Below, piece by piece: positions 49,031 through 57,815 of a DNA stretch of 64,000 nt. The position numbers and the translations under genes are program-made. Numbering within the stretch: position 1 is the first letter of the stretch; every line of letters starts with the position of its first letter. The stretch lies in the NCBI RefSeq assembly GCF_030286555.1, contig NZ_JASVWF010000007.1, positions 1 to 64,000 of the forward strand, in the 5' to 3' direction. Source of the stretch: Actinomycetospora termitidis. GTDB lineage: Bacteria > Actinomycetota > Actinomycetes > Mycobacteriales > Pseudonocardiaceae. The notes under the pieces were generated by a model that was not told the DNA's origin, did no database searches, and worked only from the letters and a program-made list of their open reading frames with translations.

Positions 49031-50788
49031 GTGGAGTCGGATCCCCGTCCCGAGCCGACGGATCTCGACGCGCTGGTGACGGCGGTCGCGACGACGCTCA
49101 TGGGCGTCGACTCCACCGGGCTGAACGAGGCCGCCGCGTCCGTCCTCGCGACGACCGTGCGCGCCCTCGGGCTGGAGAGTGGTGTCCTGCGCTTCCACGA
49201 CGCGCGGCGGGGTGTCTCGGTGCTGGTGGCCGAGTGGCCGGCGCGGCCGGAGATCCCCGACCCGGACCCCGTCGGGGTGCTGCCACTCGACGAGGACGCC
49301 GCCGGCGCCGGGCTGGTCGTGCCGTTGCAGACCGCGGGGACGACGACCGGGACGCTCGGCTTCGGTGGCGACCGCCCGTGGCGGGACGACGAACAACGGG
49401 CGCTGACGACGATCGCGGTGCTGTTCGCGCAGATGCAGAGCCGGATGGCCGCCGAGGACCGGCTGCGCCACATCGCCCACCACGACGAGCTGACCGGCCT
49501 CCCCAACCGTCGCGCGCTGATGGAGCACCTGAGCGGCATCCTCGCCGCCGCCGAGCCGGGCACCCGGGCGCTCCTGTTCATCGACGTCGACCGGCTGAAG
49601 GCCATGAACGACTTCCTCGGCCACGAGGCGGGGGACCGGTTCATCGTCGAGATCGCCCAGCGGCTGCGGTCCGCGGTCGACCCCGGCGACGTCGTGGCGC
49701 GGCTGGGCGGCGACGAGATGGTGGTCGCGGTGGACGGGACGTGCGACGAGTCCCGCGCGGTCGCGCTGGCCGAGCGGGTCCAGCGCGCGATCGCCCGGCC
49801 GATCCAGCTGGGCGGGCAGTCGCTGGGGCGGACGGTCAGCGTCGGGATCGCGGTGATGGAGCCGGCGAAGGTCGCGCTCGCCCAGTGGCTGCGGTCGGCG
49901 GACCAGGCGGTCCTCGTGGCCAAGAGTCGCGGCGGCAACGAGGTCGTCGTGTTCACCGCCGAGATGGAGACGCGCGAGCAGGTGCGCGTGGCGGTGGAGA
50001 TGAACCTGCTGACGGCCATCCGCGACGGATCGTTGACCATCGCCTACCAGCCGATCGTCGACCTGCGGACGCGCGCGATGGTCGGGGTCGAGGCGCTCGT
50101 GCGGTGGCACCACCCGACGCTCGGGCCGGTCGCCCCGGAGCTCTTCGTCGGCGTCGCCGAGGCCACCAACCTCGCCGGCGAGCTCGGCGACTGGGTGCTG
50201 GCCGAGGCGGTCCGGCAGTTCGCGGCGTGGCGGTCCGAGCTGCCGCCCGGCGCGCTGGCCGGCTTCGCGATCTCGGTGAACATCTCCCCGGTGCAGCTGA
50301 TCGCGATCGACTTCGTCTCGACGGTGGCCGGGGTCCTCGAGCGCAACGGTCTCTCCGGTGACGAGTTGATCCTCGAGGTCACCGAGCACGCCGTGGTCAG
50401 CGACGACGCCGCGGCGCTGAAGACCCTGCACGGGCTGCGCGAGCTCGGCGTCGCGATCGCGATCGACGACTTCGGGACGGGCTACAGCTCGTTGGCGCAG
50501 CTCAAGCGGTTCCCGGTGAACACGCTGAAGATCGACCGCGGATTCGTCCACGACCTGGGGCGCAATCCGGACGACTTCTCGATCGTGCGGTCGATCGTCA
50601 AGCTCGCGGAGTCGTTCGAACTGGACCTCATCGCCGAGGGCGTGGAGAGCGAGGAGGCCGCGGCGACCCTGGTCGAACTCGGCTGCCGCGTCGCGCAGGG
50701 GTACCTGTTCTCGCGGCCGATGACCGCGGACGCGCTGGGCACGACGCTCCGGGGACAGAACCCCGGGCGGTACTCACGGGCGCAGTAG
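49031..50788 (+). CDS. GGDEF-EAL protein with GAF-like sensor (cyclic-di-GMP turnover)
   Basis: A 585-residue protein with an N-terminal GAF-like domain (1-140), a GGDEF domain (about 150-310) and an EAL domain (about 330-575). The GGDEF motif reads RLGGDEMVV, with Met in place of Phe. The EAL domain keeps all catalytic residues: YQPIVD, GVEALVRW, NISPVQL, EVTEHA, DDFGTGYSSL, KIDRGFV and EGVES. Phosphodiesterase activity is likely; the cyclase may be weak or serve GTP binding. There are no membrane segments. Confidence 0.85.
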   Translation: MESDPRPEPTDLDALVTAVATTLMGVDSTGLNEAAASVLATTVRALGLESGVLRFHDARRGVSVLVAEWPARPEIPDPDPVGVLPLDEDAAGAGLVVPLQTAGTTTGTLGFGGDRPWRDDEQRALTTIAVLFAQMQSRMAAEDRLRHIAHHDELTGLPNRRALMEHLSGILAAAEPGTRALLFIDVDRLKAMNDFLGHEAGDRFIVEIAQRLRSAVDPGDVVARLGGDEMVVAVDGTCDESRAVALAERVQRAIARPIQLGGQSLGRTVSVGIAVMEPAKVALAQWLRSADQAVLVAKSRGGNEVVVFTAEMETREQVRVAVEMNLLTAIRDGSLTIAYQPIVDLRTRAMVGVEALVRWHHPTLGPVAPELFVGVAEATNLAGELGDWVLAEAVRQFAAWRSELPPGALAGFAISVNISPVQLIAIDFVSTVAGVLERNGLSGDELILEVTEHAVVSDDAAALKTLHGLRELGVAIAIDDFGTGYSSLAQLKRFPVNTLKIDRGFVHDLGRNPDDFSIVRSIVKLAESFELDLIAEGVESEEAAATLVELGCRVAQGYLFSRPMTADALGTTLRGQNPGRYSRAQ

Positions 50789-50890
50789 GTCCTCGTCGTC
50801 GTCGGGCTCGACGGTCGGCGGGAGTTCCGGTTCGAGCGGATCGGCGAGGTCGCCGATCAGGTCGCGCAGGTTCCCCAGGAGCATGCTCAT
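50774..50890 (-). CDS. 38-residue acidic small protein
   Basis: The frame gives MSMLLGNLRDLIGDLADP followed by a Pro/Glu/Asp-rich tail ending DDDEDLLRP. GGGAGGAGA lies upstream of the ATG at a good distance. Its stop lies within the last codons of the convergent GGDEF-EAL gene. The amphipathic N-terminal helix and acidic tail look deliberate, but a protein this short cannot be assigned by eye. Confidence 0.4.
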   Translation of the reverse strand: MSMLLGNLRDLIGDLADPLEPELPPTVEPDDDEDLLRP

Positions 50891-51069
50891 CTCGGTCTCC
50901 TCCCGCCGGCGGCAGAAACAGGGTGCCCGGTATGTTCTGGCCCTAGTCCTCGATTCGTCGACGGTAGCGTCTTCTTGCGCGCAACTGTGTCCCTGACCGA
51001 TCCCGACGACGGGCGGTTGTCTCAGATCGGCGGGAAGGCACTCTGCGTCGACGGCCGGGCGCGGACAGG

Positions 51070-52614
51070 TCAGCTCGCCAGGGAGGCCCGGAGGTCCGCG
51101 AAGAGGTCGGTGCGGGACTCGGAGCCGAGGCGCTGGCGCATGCCGCGGACGTGGTGCTCGACGGTCTTCGCGGTGATGAAGAGCCGGTCGCCGATCTCGC
51201 GGTAGGTCAGGCCGTCGAGGAGCAGCTCGGCGACCTCCCGTTCCCGGTCGGACAGCACGCAGGGGCGCGGCGAGGGGGTGACGACGACGGGTGGCGCGTC
51301 CGCCGCGGGCGCGACGATCTCCGCCGTGGTCGCCGGGCCGGCGAGGAGGCCCCGGGCGAGGCCGAGCATCGTCGCGAGGACCTTCTTGTCGCTGGTCCGT
51401 ACGGCGGCCTCCTTGGCGAGGCGCGCTCCGTCGTAGGCGAGGCCGGCGTCGGACAGGGACGCCGCGACCGCGCTGACCTCGTCGGCCTGCACGTCGCCCG
51501 CGAGGACGTGCAGCCAGGTGCGGGCGGCGCGGGCGAGGACCGCGGCGAGCGAGCCGGCCTGGGCGGCCGGGTCGACGGCGGCCTCGGCCAGGTGGGCGGC
51601 GTGCCGCTGGGCCGACGGCGGGTCGTCGGCGGCGACCGCGGCGAGGAACGCGCACCAGTGCCACGGAGCCGCCCACAGCACCGGCTGCCCCAGGGCGGCG
51701 AGCAGCTCGTCGCCCGCCTGCAGGTGCGGAGCGAGCCAGCCCAGCTGCCCCAGCCGGCCGGCGACCACCGCGAGCTCCCCGACCGCCAGCAGCGACCACA
51801 GGTCCATCGCGTGCCGCAGGACCGCCTCCCGCGCCCGCGACCACACGGCCAGCAGGCCCCGGGTGTCCCCGGCCCGCCGGACGAGCCCGGCCTCGAGGGC
51901 GACCGCGAGCAGCTCGTCCCGGGCGTGCAGCGGCTCCGGGCGGGCGTTGGCGGCGTCGAGCCCGGCGCGGGCGGCGATCAGGTCACCGCCGGTCATGTCC
52001 GCCCAGGCCCGCAGGAGCAGGTGGCGGCGCCGGTAGGGGGCACCACCGAGGTCGGCGACGAGCGCACGGTCGACCAGGGTGCGCGCGAGGTCGGGCTCGC
52101 CGCGGTGGAGGGCGACCAGGGCGCCGAGGGCGGCGGGCGAGTCGTCGTGCAGCACCGGCGCGGCGCGGCACTCGAGCAGGGACGCGGCTCGCGTGAGGTC
52201 GGACAGCGCGGACGCCGAGCCCCCGGGCTGCACGGACGCCCGGACGGCCTTCCCGACAAGGCCGTCGGCCCCAGTTCGGAGGGTGGGGGGTGCGGGGCGG
52301 GCGGGGTCGGGGGCGGTCGTGGGCACCTCGCGACCAGTGCCGACGAGCGCGACCGCGGCCGCCGGCGAGGCGCAGGTCGGGGCGACGGCGGCGACCCACG
52401 CGTGCAGCTCGGCGGCGTCGGCCAACATCCCGCGGTGCGCGTGCACGCCGGCGAGGACGTGCGCGGCACGGACCAGCTCGGGGAGCGGGGCGTCGGACGC
52501 CAGGACCTCGTCGGCGCACCGGGCGGCCTCGACGAGCTCGCCGGTCAGCGCGGCCTGTTCGGCGACGGCGACCAGGTCGGACGTCATCGGGCGCTCCAGC
52601 TCGGGCGCGCTCAC
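51070..52614 (-). CDS. LuxR-family regulator next to the ini-like locus
   Basis: A 514-residue protein. Residues 1-440 are Ala/Leu-rich helices that read like TPR or similar repeats, with no P-loop. Residues 455-505 are the LuxR DNA-binding domain (LSDREREVAELLLDGLTYRE, IGDRLFITAKTVEHHVRGM). It starts at a GTG inside the stop of the Hsp70-like gene, so both are on one transcript. Given its place beside iniB-, iniA- and iniC-like genes it may sense envelope stress and control them, in the manner suggested for regulators beside iniBAC in mycobacteria; this is inference. Confidence 0.8.
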   Translation of the reverse strand: MSAPELERPMTSDLVAVAEQAALTGELVEAARCADEVLASDAPLPELVRAAHVLAGVHAHRGMLADAAELHAWVAAVAPTCASPAAAVALVGTGREVPTTAPDPARPAPPTLRTGADGLVGKAVRASVQPGGSASALSDLTRAASLLECRAAPVLHDDSPAALGALVALHRGEPDLARTLVDRALVADLGGAPYRRRHLLLRAWADMTGGDLIAARAGLDAANARPEPLHARDELLAVALEAGLVRRAGDTRGLLAVWSRAREAVLRHAMDLWSLLAVGELAVVAGRLGQLGWLAPHLQAGDELLAALGQPVLWAAPWHWCAFLAAVAADDPPSAQRHAAHLAEAAVDPAAQAGSLAAVLARAARTWLHVLAGDVQADEVSAVAASLSDAGLAYDGARLAKEAAVRTSDKKVLATMLGLARGLLAGPATTAEIVAPAADAPPVVVTPSPRPCVLSDREREVAELLLDGLTYREIGDRLFITAKTVEHHVRGMRQRLGSESRTDLFADLRASLAS

Positions 52615-54659
52615 ACCGCGGCCGTCTGCGCCGCAGGGTCAGCGGGCTGGTTCTGCACCGGCGGCGTGACCGGCTGAGAGGACGGCGGGGTCGAGACCGG
52701 CGGGGTGTTCGGCGGAGGGTCGACCTTCGGGGTGTCCTTGGTCGTGGTGCCGGGGGTCGACGGCGTCGGGTTGTTGACCACGGGCGCCGGTGCGGCCGGC
52801 GCCGGCGCGGCGGGCGGCGGAACGACGGCGGGCGCGGGCACGACCGGGGCCGGCTTCACCGCGGCCGGGACGACGGGGGCCTTGGTCGCCGTCGACTTCT
52901 TCGTCGCGGCGGCGGGGGAGACGTCGTCCGAGCCGGTGGTCGTCGCGGGGTCGAGGGTGCCGGCCGGCAGCGTGCCGGCGTCGCCGATCGCGGGCACCGC
53001 GCCCGGTGCCGGGGCGGCCGCCTGGGCCTGGGAAGGAGCGACCGTGGCGCTCGAGGAGCCGGTGTTCTTGACCATCGGCACCGTCACCGCCACGGCACCG
53101 CCCGCGACCAGCACCGCCGCGGCACTCGCGCCGATCGCGATCCGACGTCGGCGGGTGTCGGGCGCGTCGGTCGGGACGAAGGGGCCGGGGGCGGCCATCG
53201 GGGCTGCCGCGCGGGCGGGCGGCAGGGCCGAGGTGGGCATCGGGGTACGGCTCGGGAGCCCGCCGCCGAGGGTGTCGGTGATCGGCTCGTCGAACGCGGG
53301 CCGGAGACGCACCGGGGTGGTGACCGGGTCGGCGGCCTCGGCGAGCAGCGCGGCGGGACCGACGAAGGAGGTGCGGGGGTCGGCGTCGGCGTGCGCCAGG
53401 AGGGCGGCGGCGGGGCCGACGAACTCGGTGCGGGGCTCGGGCCGTTCGAAGGGCCCCGAGATCGGGGCACGACCCGGCGTCGGGAAGGGTCCGGTCGGGG
53501 GGCGGACGACGCCGGAGGCGGCGGCCGAGGCCCAGGTGGCGCCGCGGGCGACGACGGTCGTGGGGTCGGGGTCGACGGAGACCGGCCGGCCGAGCTCGGC
53601 GGAGAGCATGCGGGCGACCAGCGGGATGCGCGAGGAGCCGCCGACCAGCAGGACGCCGTCGAGGTCGGCGGGGCGGACGCGCGCGGAGTCGAGGACCTCG
53701 CCGAGGACGTCGATCGTCTGGCGCAGCGCCGGCGCGATCATCTCCTCGAACTCGCCGCGGGTGACGCGGATGCGGGTGGTGACGTTCGGGAGGCGGACGT
53801 CGACGACGGCGTCGGTGTCGACCGACAGCTGCTCCTTGGCCGCGACGCACGCGCGGCGCAGGCCGGCGACGGCGCGGACGGTGGCGGGGTCGGCCGGGTC
53901 GAGCGCCGCGACGGCGCCACCGAGCTCCGAGCAGACGTGCCAGAACAGGGCCTCGTCGAAGTCGATGCCGCCGAGGGCCTCGATGCCCTGGCCGCGGCCG
54001 AGGACGGTCAGGCCGACCGGCGCGGCGGGGGAGGAGGGGACGCCCCGGACGACGGCGGCGTCGAAGGTGCCGCCGCCGAGGTCGTAGACGGCGACGGTGC
54101 GCCCGACGGGCAGGCGGCCGGCGGCGGCGTGCGCGGCCGCGGCGGCCTCGGGTTCGGTCAGCAGGACGACGTCGTGCAGCCCGACCTCGGCGAGGGCCTC
54201 GGTGAACACGCGGCGGCGGTAGGCGCCCCAACCGGCCGGGTGGGCCACGGCGAGCCGGCGCGGCTCGCGGCCCTGCTGCTCGGCGACGCGGTCGGCGGTC
54301 CAACGGACCATCTCGGCGGCCACGCCGTCGGCGGAGAAGCCCTCGCCGGCGACGACGATCGGGGTGTCGTCGCCGAGGCGGCGCTTGAACTCACGGACGA
54401 CCCGCTGCGGCGCCCACGGCGCCCGGGCCTCGGCCTCGCCGCCGACGAGCAGGGACCCGTCGTCGTCGACGAGGAGGACCGACGGGACCTGGACGCGGCC
54501 GCGGTCGAGGCCCACGACGCGCACGTCGGGCGCGTGGTCGAGGTGGACGGCGGCGGCGGTGAAGGTGGTGCCCAGGTCGATACCGAGGTCGTAGGCCAGG
54601 GGAGTGCCCGGCCTCGTCGTCCCCGCGCGCGGGTCCACCATCGTCACGCCCAGCTCCAT
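52611..54659 (-). CDS. Hsp70-like ATPase with membrane anchor and Pro/Ala-rich tail
   Basis: About 682 residues. The N-terminal 380 residues form an Hsp70 nucleotide-binding domain: GIDLGTTFTAAAV, VAVYDLGGGTFDAAV, GVLLVGGSSRIPLVARML. The peptide-binding domain of DnaK is absent. A Pro-rich linker leads to one membrane helix (IAIGASAAAVLVAGGAVAVTV) near 535, then an outside tail dominated by Pro, Ala, Thr and Val. The start is uncertain: ATGs at 54713, 54659 and 54641 are in frame, and the sequence between them is low complexity. It is divergent from iniB, 310 bases away. Confidence 0.8.
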   Translation of the reverse strand: MELGVTMVDPRAGTTRPGTPLAYDLGIDLGTTFTAAAVHLDHAPDVRVVGLDRGRVQVPSVLLVDDDGSLLVGGEAEARAPWAPQRVVREFKRRLGDDTPIVVAGEGFSADGVAAEMVRWTADRVAEQQGREPRRLAVAHPAGWGAYRRRVFTEALAEVGLHDVVLLTEPEAAAAAHAAAGRLPVGRTVAVYDLGGGTFDAAVVRGVPSSPAAPVGLTVLGRGQGIEALGGIDFDEALFWHVCSELGGAVAALDPADPATVRAVAGLRRACVAAKEQLSVDTDAVVDVRLPNVTTRIRVTRGEFEEMIAPALRQTIDVLGEVLDSARVRPADLDGVLLVGGSSRIPLVARMLSAELGRPVSVDPDPTTVVARGATWASAAASGVVRPPTGPFPTPGRAPISGPFERPEPRTEFVGPAAALLAHADADPRTSFVGPAALLAEAADPVTTPVRLRPAFDEPITDTLGGGLPSRTPMPTSALPPARAAAPMAAPGPFVPTDAPDTRRRRIAIGASAAAVLVAGGAVAVTVPMVKNTGSSSATVAPSQAQAAAPAPGAVPAIGDAGTLPAGTLDPATTTGSDDVSPAAATKKSTATKAPVVPAAVKPAPVVPAPAVVPPPAAPAPAAPAPVVNNPTPSTPGTTTKDTPKVDPPPNTPPVSTPPSSQPVTPPVQNQPADPAAQTAAV

Positions 54660-54969
54660 CCGCCCCGGCCGCCCGGACGGGGCGGCACCGTGTCGCTGAC
54701 TCGTGGCCATCATCGACCCGCTCCGCGGCGTCGTTACACGTTCGTAGCTCGATCGTGTGAGCTTGCTCCGTTCGGTCGGAGGACCTGCGTCACTCGCCGT
54801 GACCCCGGGGTGCCGACCGGGGGGACGCACGGAAATCCCCTAGGGGGTCGCCCGGCGAACCCGGCGGGAGCCCCGATGGCCGGTGGGCCCCCGACGACGA
54901 CTGTTCTCACCACGCCGCTCCGGCAGCACCGCCGAGAGCGCCAACACCTTCGACCTGTGGGGGCACACC

Positions 54970-55878
54970 ATGGCCGTGGCCGAGAAGACGCTGCTCGAGT
55001 TCCTGCTGGACCTCCTGAACAACCACGACGCGCTCGCCGAGTTCCGCGACGACCCGCACGCCGCGCTGCGTGAGGCCGGCCTCGGCGACGTGTGCGTCGA
55101 CGACATCAAGGAGCTCCTGCCCGTCGTCCTCGAGAAGGTCGACGCCGACAAGTGCGCCAAGTACGAGGACGACTGCGACGACGACGACTGCTGGGACTCC
55201 GAGCCCCGGCACGACGACGGCCACGAGCACCACCACCACAAGCCGATCGACTGCGACGACGAGGGCCGCCCGGCTCCGCACTGCAGCCCGACCGACCAGG
55301 TCGTGGCGCACCTGAACTACGTCACGAACAACTACTCGTACGACTCGCACGACACGTACAACACGACGAACAACATCACGAAGATCTGGGCCGGCGACGA
55401 CGCGGACATCCGCGTCGACAACACCACGACCAACGTCGGCGACGGCGGCACCTTCGTGGGCGGCGACAACAACGCCCCGATCACCCACGGGGACGGCAAC
55501 GTCGTCGGGGACGAGAACCAGGTCGCGGGCCAGGGCGCCAACGCCGCCTTCGGTGAGGGCTCCGTCTTCGACACCGGCAACGTGAACGCCGGTGACCACG
55601 GCGGCATCAACTTCGGCGCCGGCGTCAACACCGTCACCGACGCGTCGACCGACAACTCGCAGCACGACTCGAACAACACCGACAACTCCGACCAGGACAA
55701 CTCGGTCGACAACTCGCAGCACGACTCGAACAACGTCGACAACTCCGACCAGGACAACTCGACGAACACCGACTCGTCGATCCACGACAACAAGCTGCTC
55801 AGCGACAACGACCTGAGCCACACCGACGACGCCAGCCACGGCGGCGAGATCACGCACTCCTCGCTGCTGCCGCTCTGA
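54970..55878 (+). CDS. iniB: IniB-like protein with Asn/Asp-rich repeats
   Basis: A 302-residue protein. Residues 1-55 (LLEFLLDLLNNHDALAEFRD, then HAALREAGLGDVCVDDIKEL) match the IniB N-terminal domain. Residues 60-110 are rich in Cys, His and Asp (CDDDDCWDS, HEHHHHKPIDC), a likely metal-binding stretch. The remainder is Asn/Asp/Gly-rich, with a 19-residue unit (DNSQHDSNN-x-DNSDQDNS-x) present twice with a 57-bp DNA period from 55651. Mycobacterial IniB is Gly-rich instead. No signal peptide is seen. Its role, as for IniB, is unclear; it is first in the ini-like operon. Confidence 0.8.
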   Translation: MAVAEKTLLEFLLDLLNNHDALAEFRDDPHAALREAGLGDVCVDDIKELLPVVLEKVDADKCAKYEDDCDDDDCWDSEPRHDDGHEHHHHKPIDCDDEGRPAPHCSPTDQVVAHLNYVTNNYSYDSHDTYNTTNNITKIWAGDDADIRVDNTTTNVGDGGTFVGGDNNAPITHGDGNVVGDENQVAGQGANAAFGEGSVFDTGNVNAGDHGGINFGAGVNTVTDASTDNSQHDSNNTDNSDQDNSVDNSQHDSNNVDNSDQDNSTNTDSSIHDNKLLSDNDLSHTDDASHGGEITHSSLLPL

Positions 55879-55935
55879 ACGGGCTAACCGCTTCGAGCGG
55901 TATCACGGCCGCGTAACGTCTGCGGCGTGACGACG

Positions 55936-55967
55936 AGGCCGGGACACGGGACACCGTGTCCCGGCCT
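55936..55967 (+). terminator. Perfect 14-bp hairpin between iniB- and iniA-like genes
   Basis: AGGCCGGGACACGG (55936-55949) and CCGTGTCCCGGCCT (55954-55967) are exact reverse complements around the loop GACA. It lies 57 bases after the iniB-like stop and 21 bases before the iniA-like GTG. It could be a partial terminator that lowers iniA-iniC expression relative to iniB. A smaller hairpin, CCGCT-tcg-AGCGG, lies at 55889-55901. Confidence 0.7.
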
Positions 55968-55988
55968 TCGTGTGTGTGGGGGAGACAC

Positions 55989-57815
55989 GTGAGCACGAAG
56001 AACCTGGGCGATCTCGTCAACACCGCCCGGCAGGCCGCGAAGGCCTACGAGCGGCCCGACCTGGAGTCGCGGCTCGCCGTCGTGGCCCGGACCGTCGCGG
56101 ACGACCGGGCCCGGGTGCTCGTCGTGGGGGAGTTCAAGGCCGGCAAGACCGAGCTGGTCAACGCGATCCTCGGGGGCCGGGCCCTGCCGACGGACGCGCA
56201 CAAGGCGACCACGGTCCCGACGGTCTGCGTCCACGGCGAGCAGCGGTCGGTGACGCTGGTCCGGGCGGTCGAGGGCGGCCAGGAGCAGCAGCAGATCTCG
56301 CCGACGCAGCTCGCCGACCACGTCACGGAGAAGGGCAACCCCGACAACGCGGCGGGCTGGTCGCACGCGGAGGCGAGCCTGCCGATCGAGGAGCTGCAGG
56401 GCCTGCGCCTCGTCGACACCCCGGGCGCCGGTGGTCTCGCCTCGCCGGCGTCGGTCTCGACGATGGCCGAGATGCCGGGCTCGGACGGGGTGCTGCTGGT
56501 CTGCGACGCCGGTCGGGAGCTGACCGCGCCGGAGCTCGCGCTGGTCCGGACGGCGGCCGCGGTGTGCCCGACGGTCGCGGTGGTGCTGACCCGCGCCGAC
56601 CTGCACCCGCAGTGGCGCCGCATCGCCGAGATCGACCGCTCCCACCTCGACCGGGCGGGTGACCGTCTCCGCGCGGTCCCGGTCCTGACGACGTCGTCGG
56701 CGCTCGCGCTGCACGGGGCGGAGAACGACGAGGCGTCGCTCGTGACCGAGTCCGGCGTCGTCGAGGTGCGGCGGCTGCTGCGCGAGGACGTCGTCGGTGG
56801 GCGGCACGCCCGGCGGACGCGGATGGCCGCCGACGAGGTGCTGGTGGTGTGCGAGCAGCTGGCGGCCCGGTTCCGCGCCGAGCGTGACGCCCTCGCCGAC
56901 CCCGCCCGCGCGCAGCGCATCTCCGACGAGCTGGAGCGCTCGACGGCCCGGGTCGCCGCCCTGCGCGACCGCGCCGCCCGCTGGCAGCAGACCCTCAACG
57001 ACGGCACCCAGGACCTCGTCTCCGACATCGAGTACGACCTGCGCGACCGCCTGCGCACCGTCACCACCGATGCCGAGGCCGCGCTCGACGACACCGACCC
57101 GGCCAAGACGTGGGAGCAGTTCGCGCCGTGGCTGCACCAGCAGGTATCGGCAGCGGTCTCGACGAACGTGGTGTGGGCCGAGGAACGGACCCGGTGGCTG
57201 GCGGAGCGCGTCGCGACCCACTTCGCCGAGGACGGCGAGGGCGTCCTGCCGCCGATGACGTCGCCGGAGGGGCAGCCGATGTCGGCGGACCCGGTCGGGC
57301 TCCTGGCCGCGCCCGACCACGAGAAGTTCGGGTTCTCGCAGTCGATGCTGATCGGGATGCGGGGGTCCTACGGGGGTCTGCTGATGATCGGCATGATGAC
57401 CACCCTGGCCGGGCTCGCCCTGATCAACCCGTTCTCGATCGGCGCGGGTCTGCTGCTGGGCTCCAAGACCCTGATCGACGAGCGCAAGCGCGCCCTGCGC
57501 CGTCGTCAGGCCGAGGCGAAGCAGGCCGTCCGGCGGCACGTCGACGACGTCATCTTCCAGGCCGGCAAGAACTCCCGCGACATGCTCCGCGAGGTCCAGC
57601 GCACCCTGCGGGACCACTTCACCTCGACCGCCGAGCAGCTCGAGCGGTCCCTCAACGCCACCTCGCAGGCGGCGAAGGCGGTGGAGGCGGACGGGGCGAA
57701 GCGGACGGCGCGGCTCGCGGACGTCGAGGCGGAGCTGGAGCGGATCGAGTCGCTCGCGGCGCGGGCGCGGACGGTGCGGGAGAGCGTCGGGCCGGCCCGG
57801 CTGGTCGGGGCGTGA
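55989..57815 (+). CDS. iniA: IniA-like dynamin-family GTPase
   Basis: A 608-residue bacterial dynamin-like protein. The GTPase domain has G1 [13 protein letters not shown] near 53, G2 threonines in KATTVPT, G3 [10 protein letters not shown] near 150 and G4 LTRADLH near 205. Long helices follow ([20 protein letters not shown]). A hydrophobic paddle spans about 460-495 ([20 protein letters not shown]), which should insert into the membrane. Mycobacterial IniA remodels membranes and is induced by isoniazid and ethambutol. The GTG at 55989 has GGGGGAGAC upstream. It overlaps iniC by 4 bases. Confidence 0.85.
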   Translation: MSTKNLGDLVNTARQAAKAYERPDLESRLAVVARTVADDRARVLVVGEFKAGKTELVNAILGGRALPTDAHKATTVPTVCVHGEQRSVTLVRAVEGGQEQQQISPTQLADHVTEKGNPDNAAGWSHAEASLPIEELQGLRLVDTPGAGGLASPASVSTMAEMPGSDGVLLVCDAGRELTAPELALVRTAAAVCPTVAVVLTRADLHPQWRRIAEIDRSHLDRAGDRLRAVPVLTTSSALALHGAENDEASLVTESGVVEVRRLLREDVVGGRHARRTRMAADEVLVVCEQLAARFRAERDALADPARAQRISDELERSTARVAALRDRAARWQQTLNDGTQDLVSDIEYDLRDRLRTVTTDAEAALDDTDPAKTWEQFAPWLHQQVSAAVSTNVVWAEERTRWLAERVATHFAEDGEGVLPPMTSPEGQPMSADPVGLLAAPDHEKFGFSQSMLIGMRGSYGGLLMIGMMTTLAGLALINPFSIGAGLLLGSKTLIDERKRALRRRQAEAKQAVRRHVDDVIFQAGKNSRDMLREVQRTLRDHFTSTAEQLERSLNATSQAAKAVEADGAKRTARLADVEAELERIESLAARARTVRESVGPARLVGA

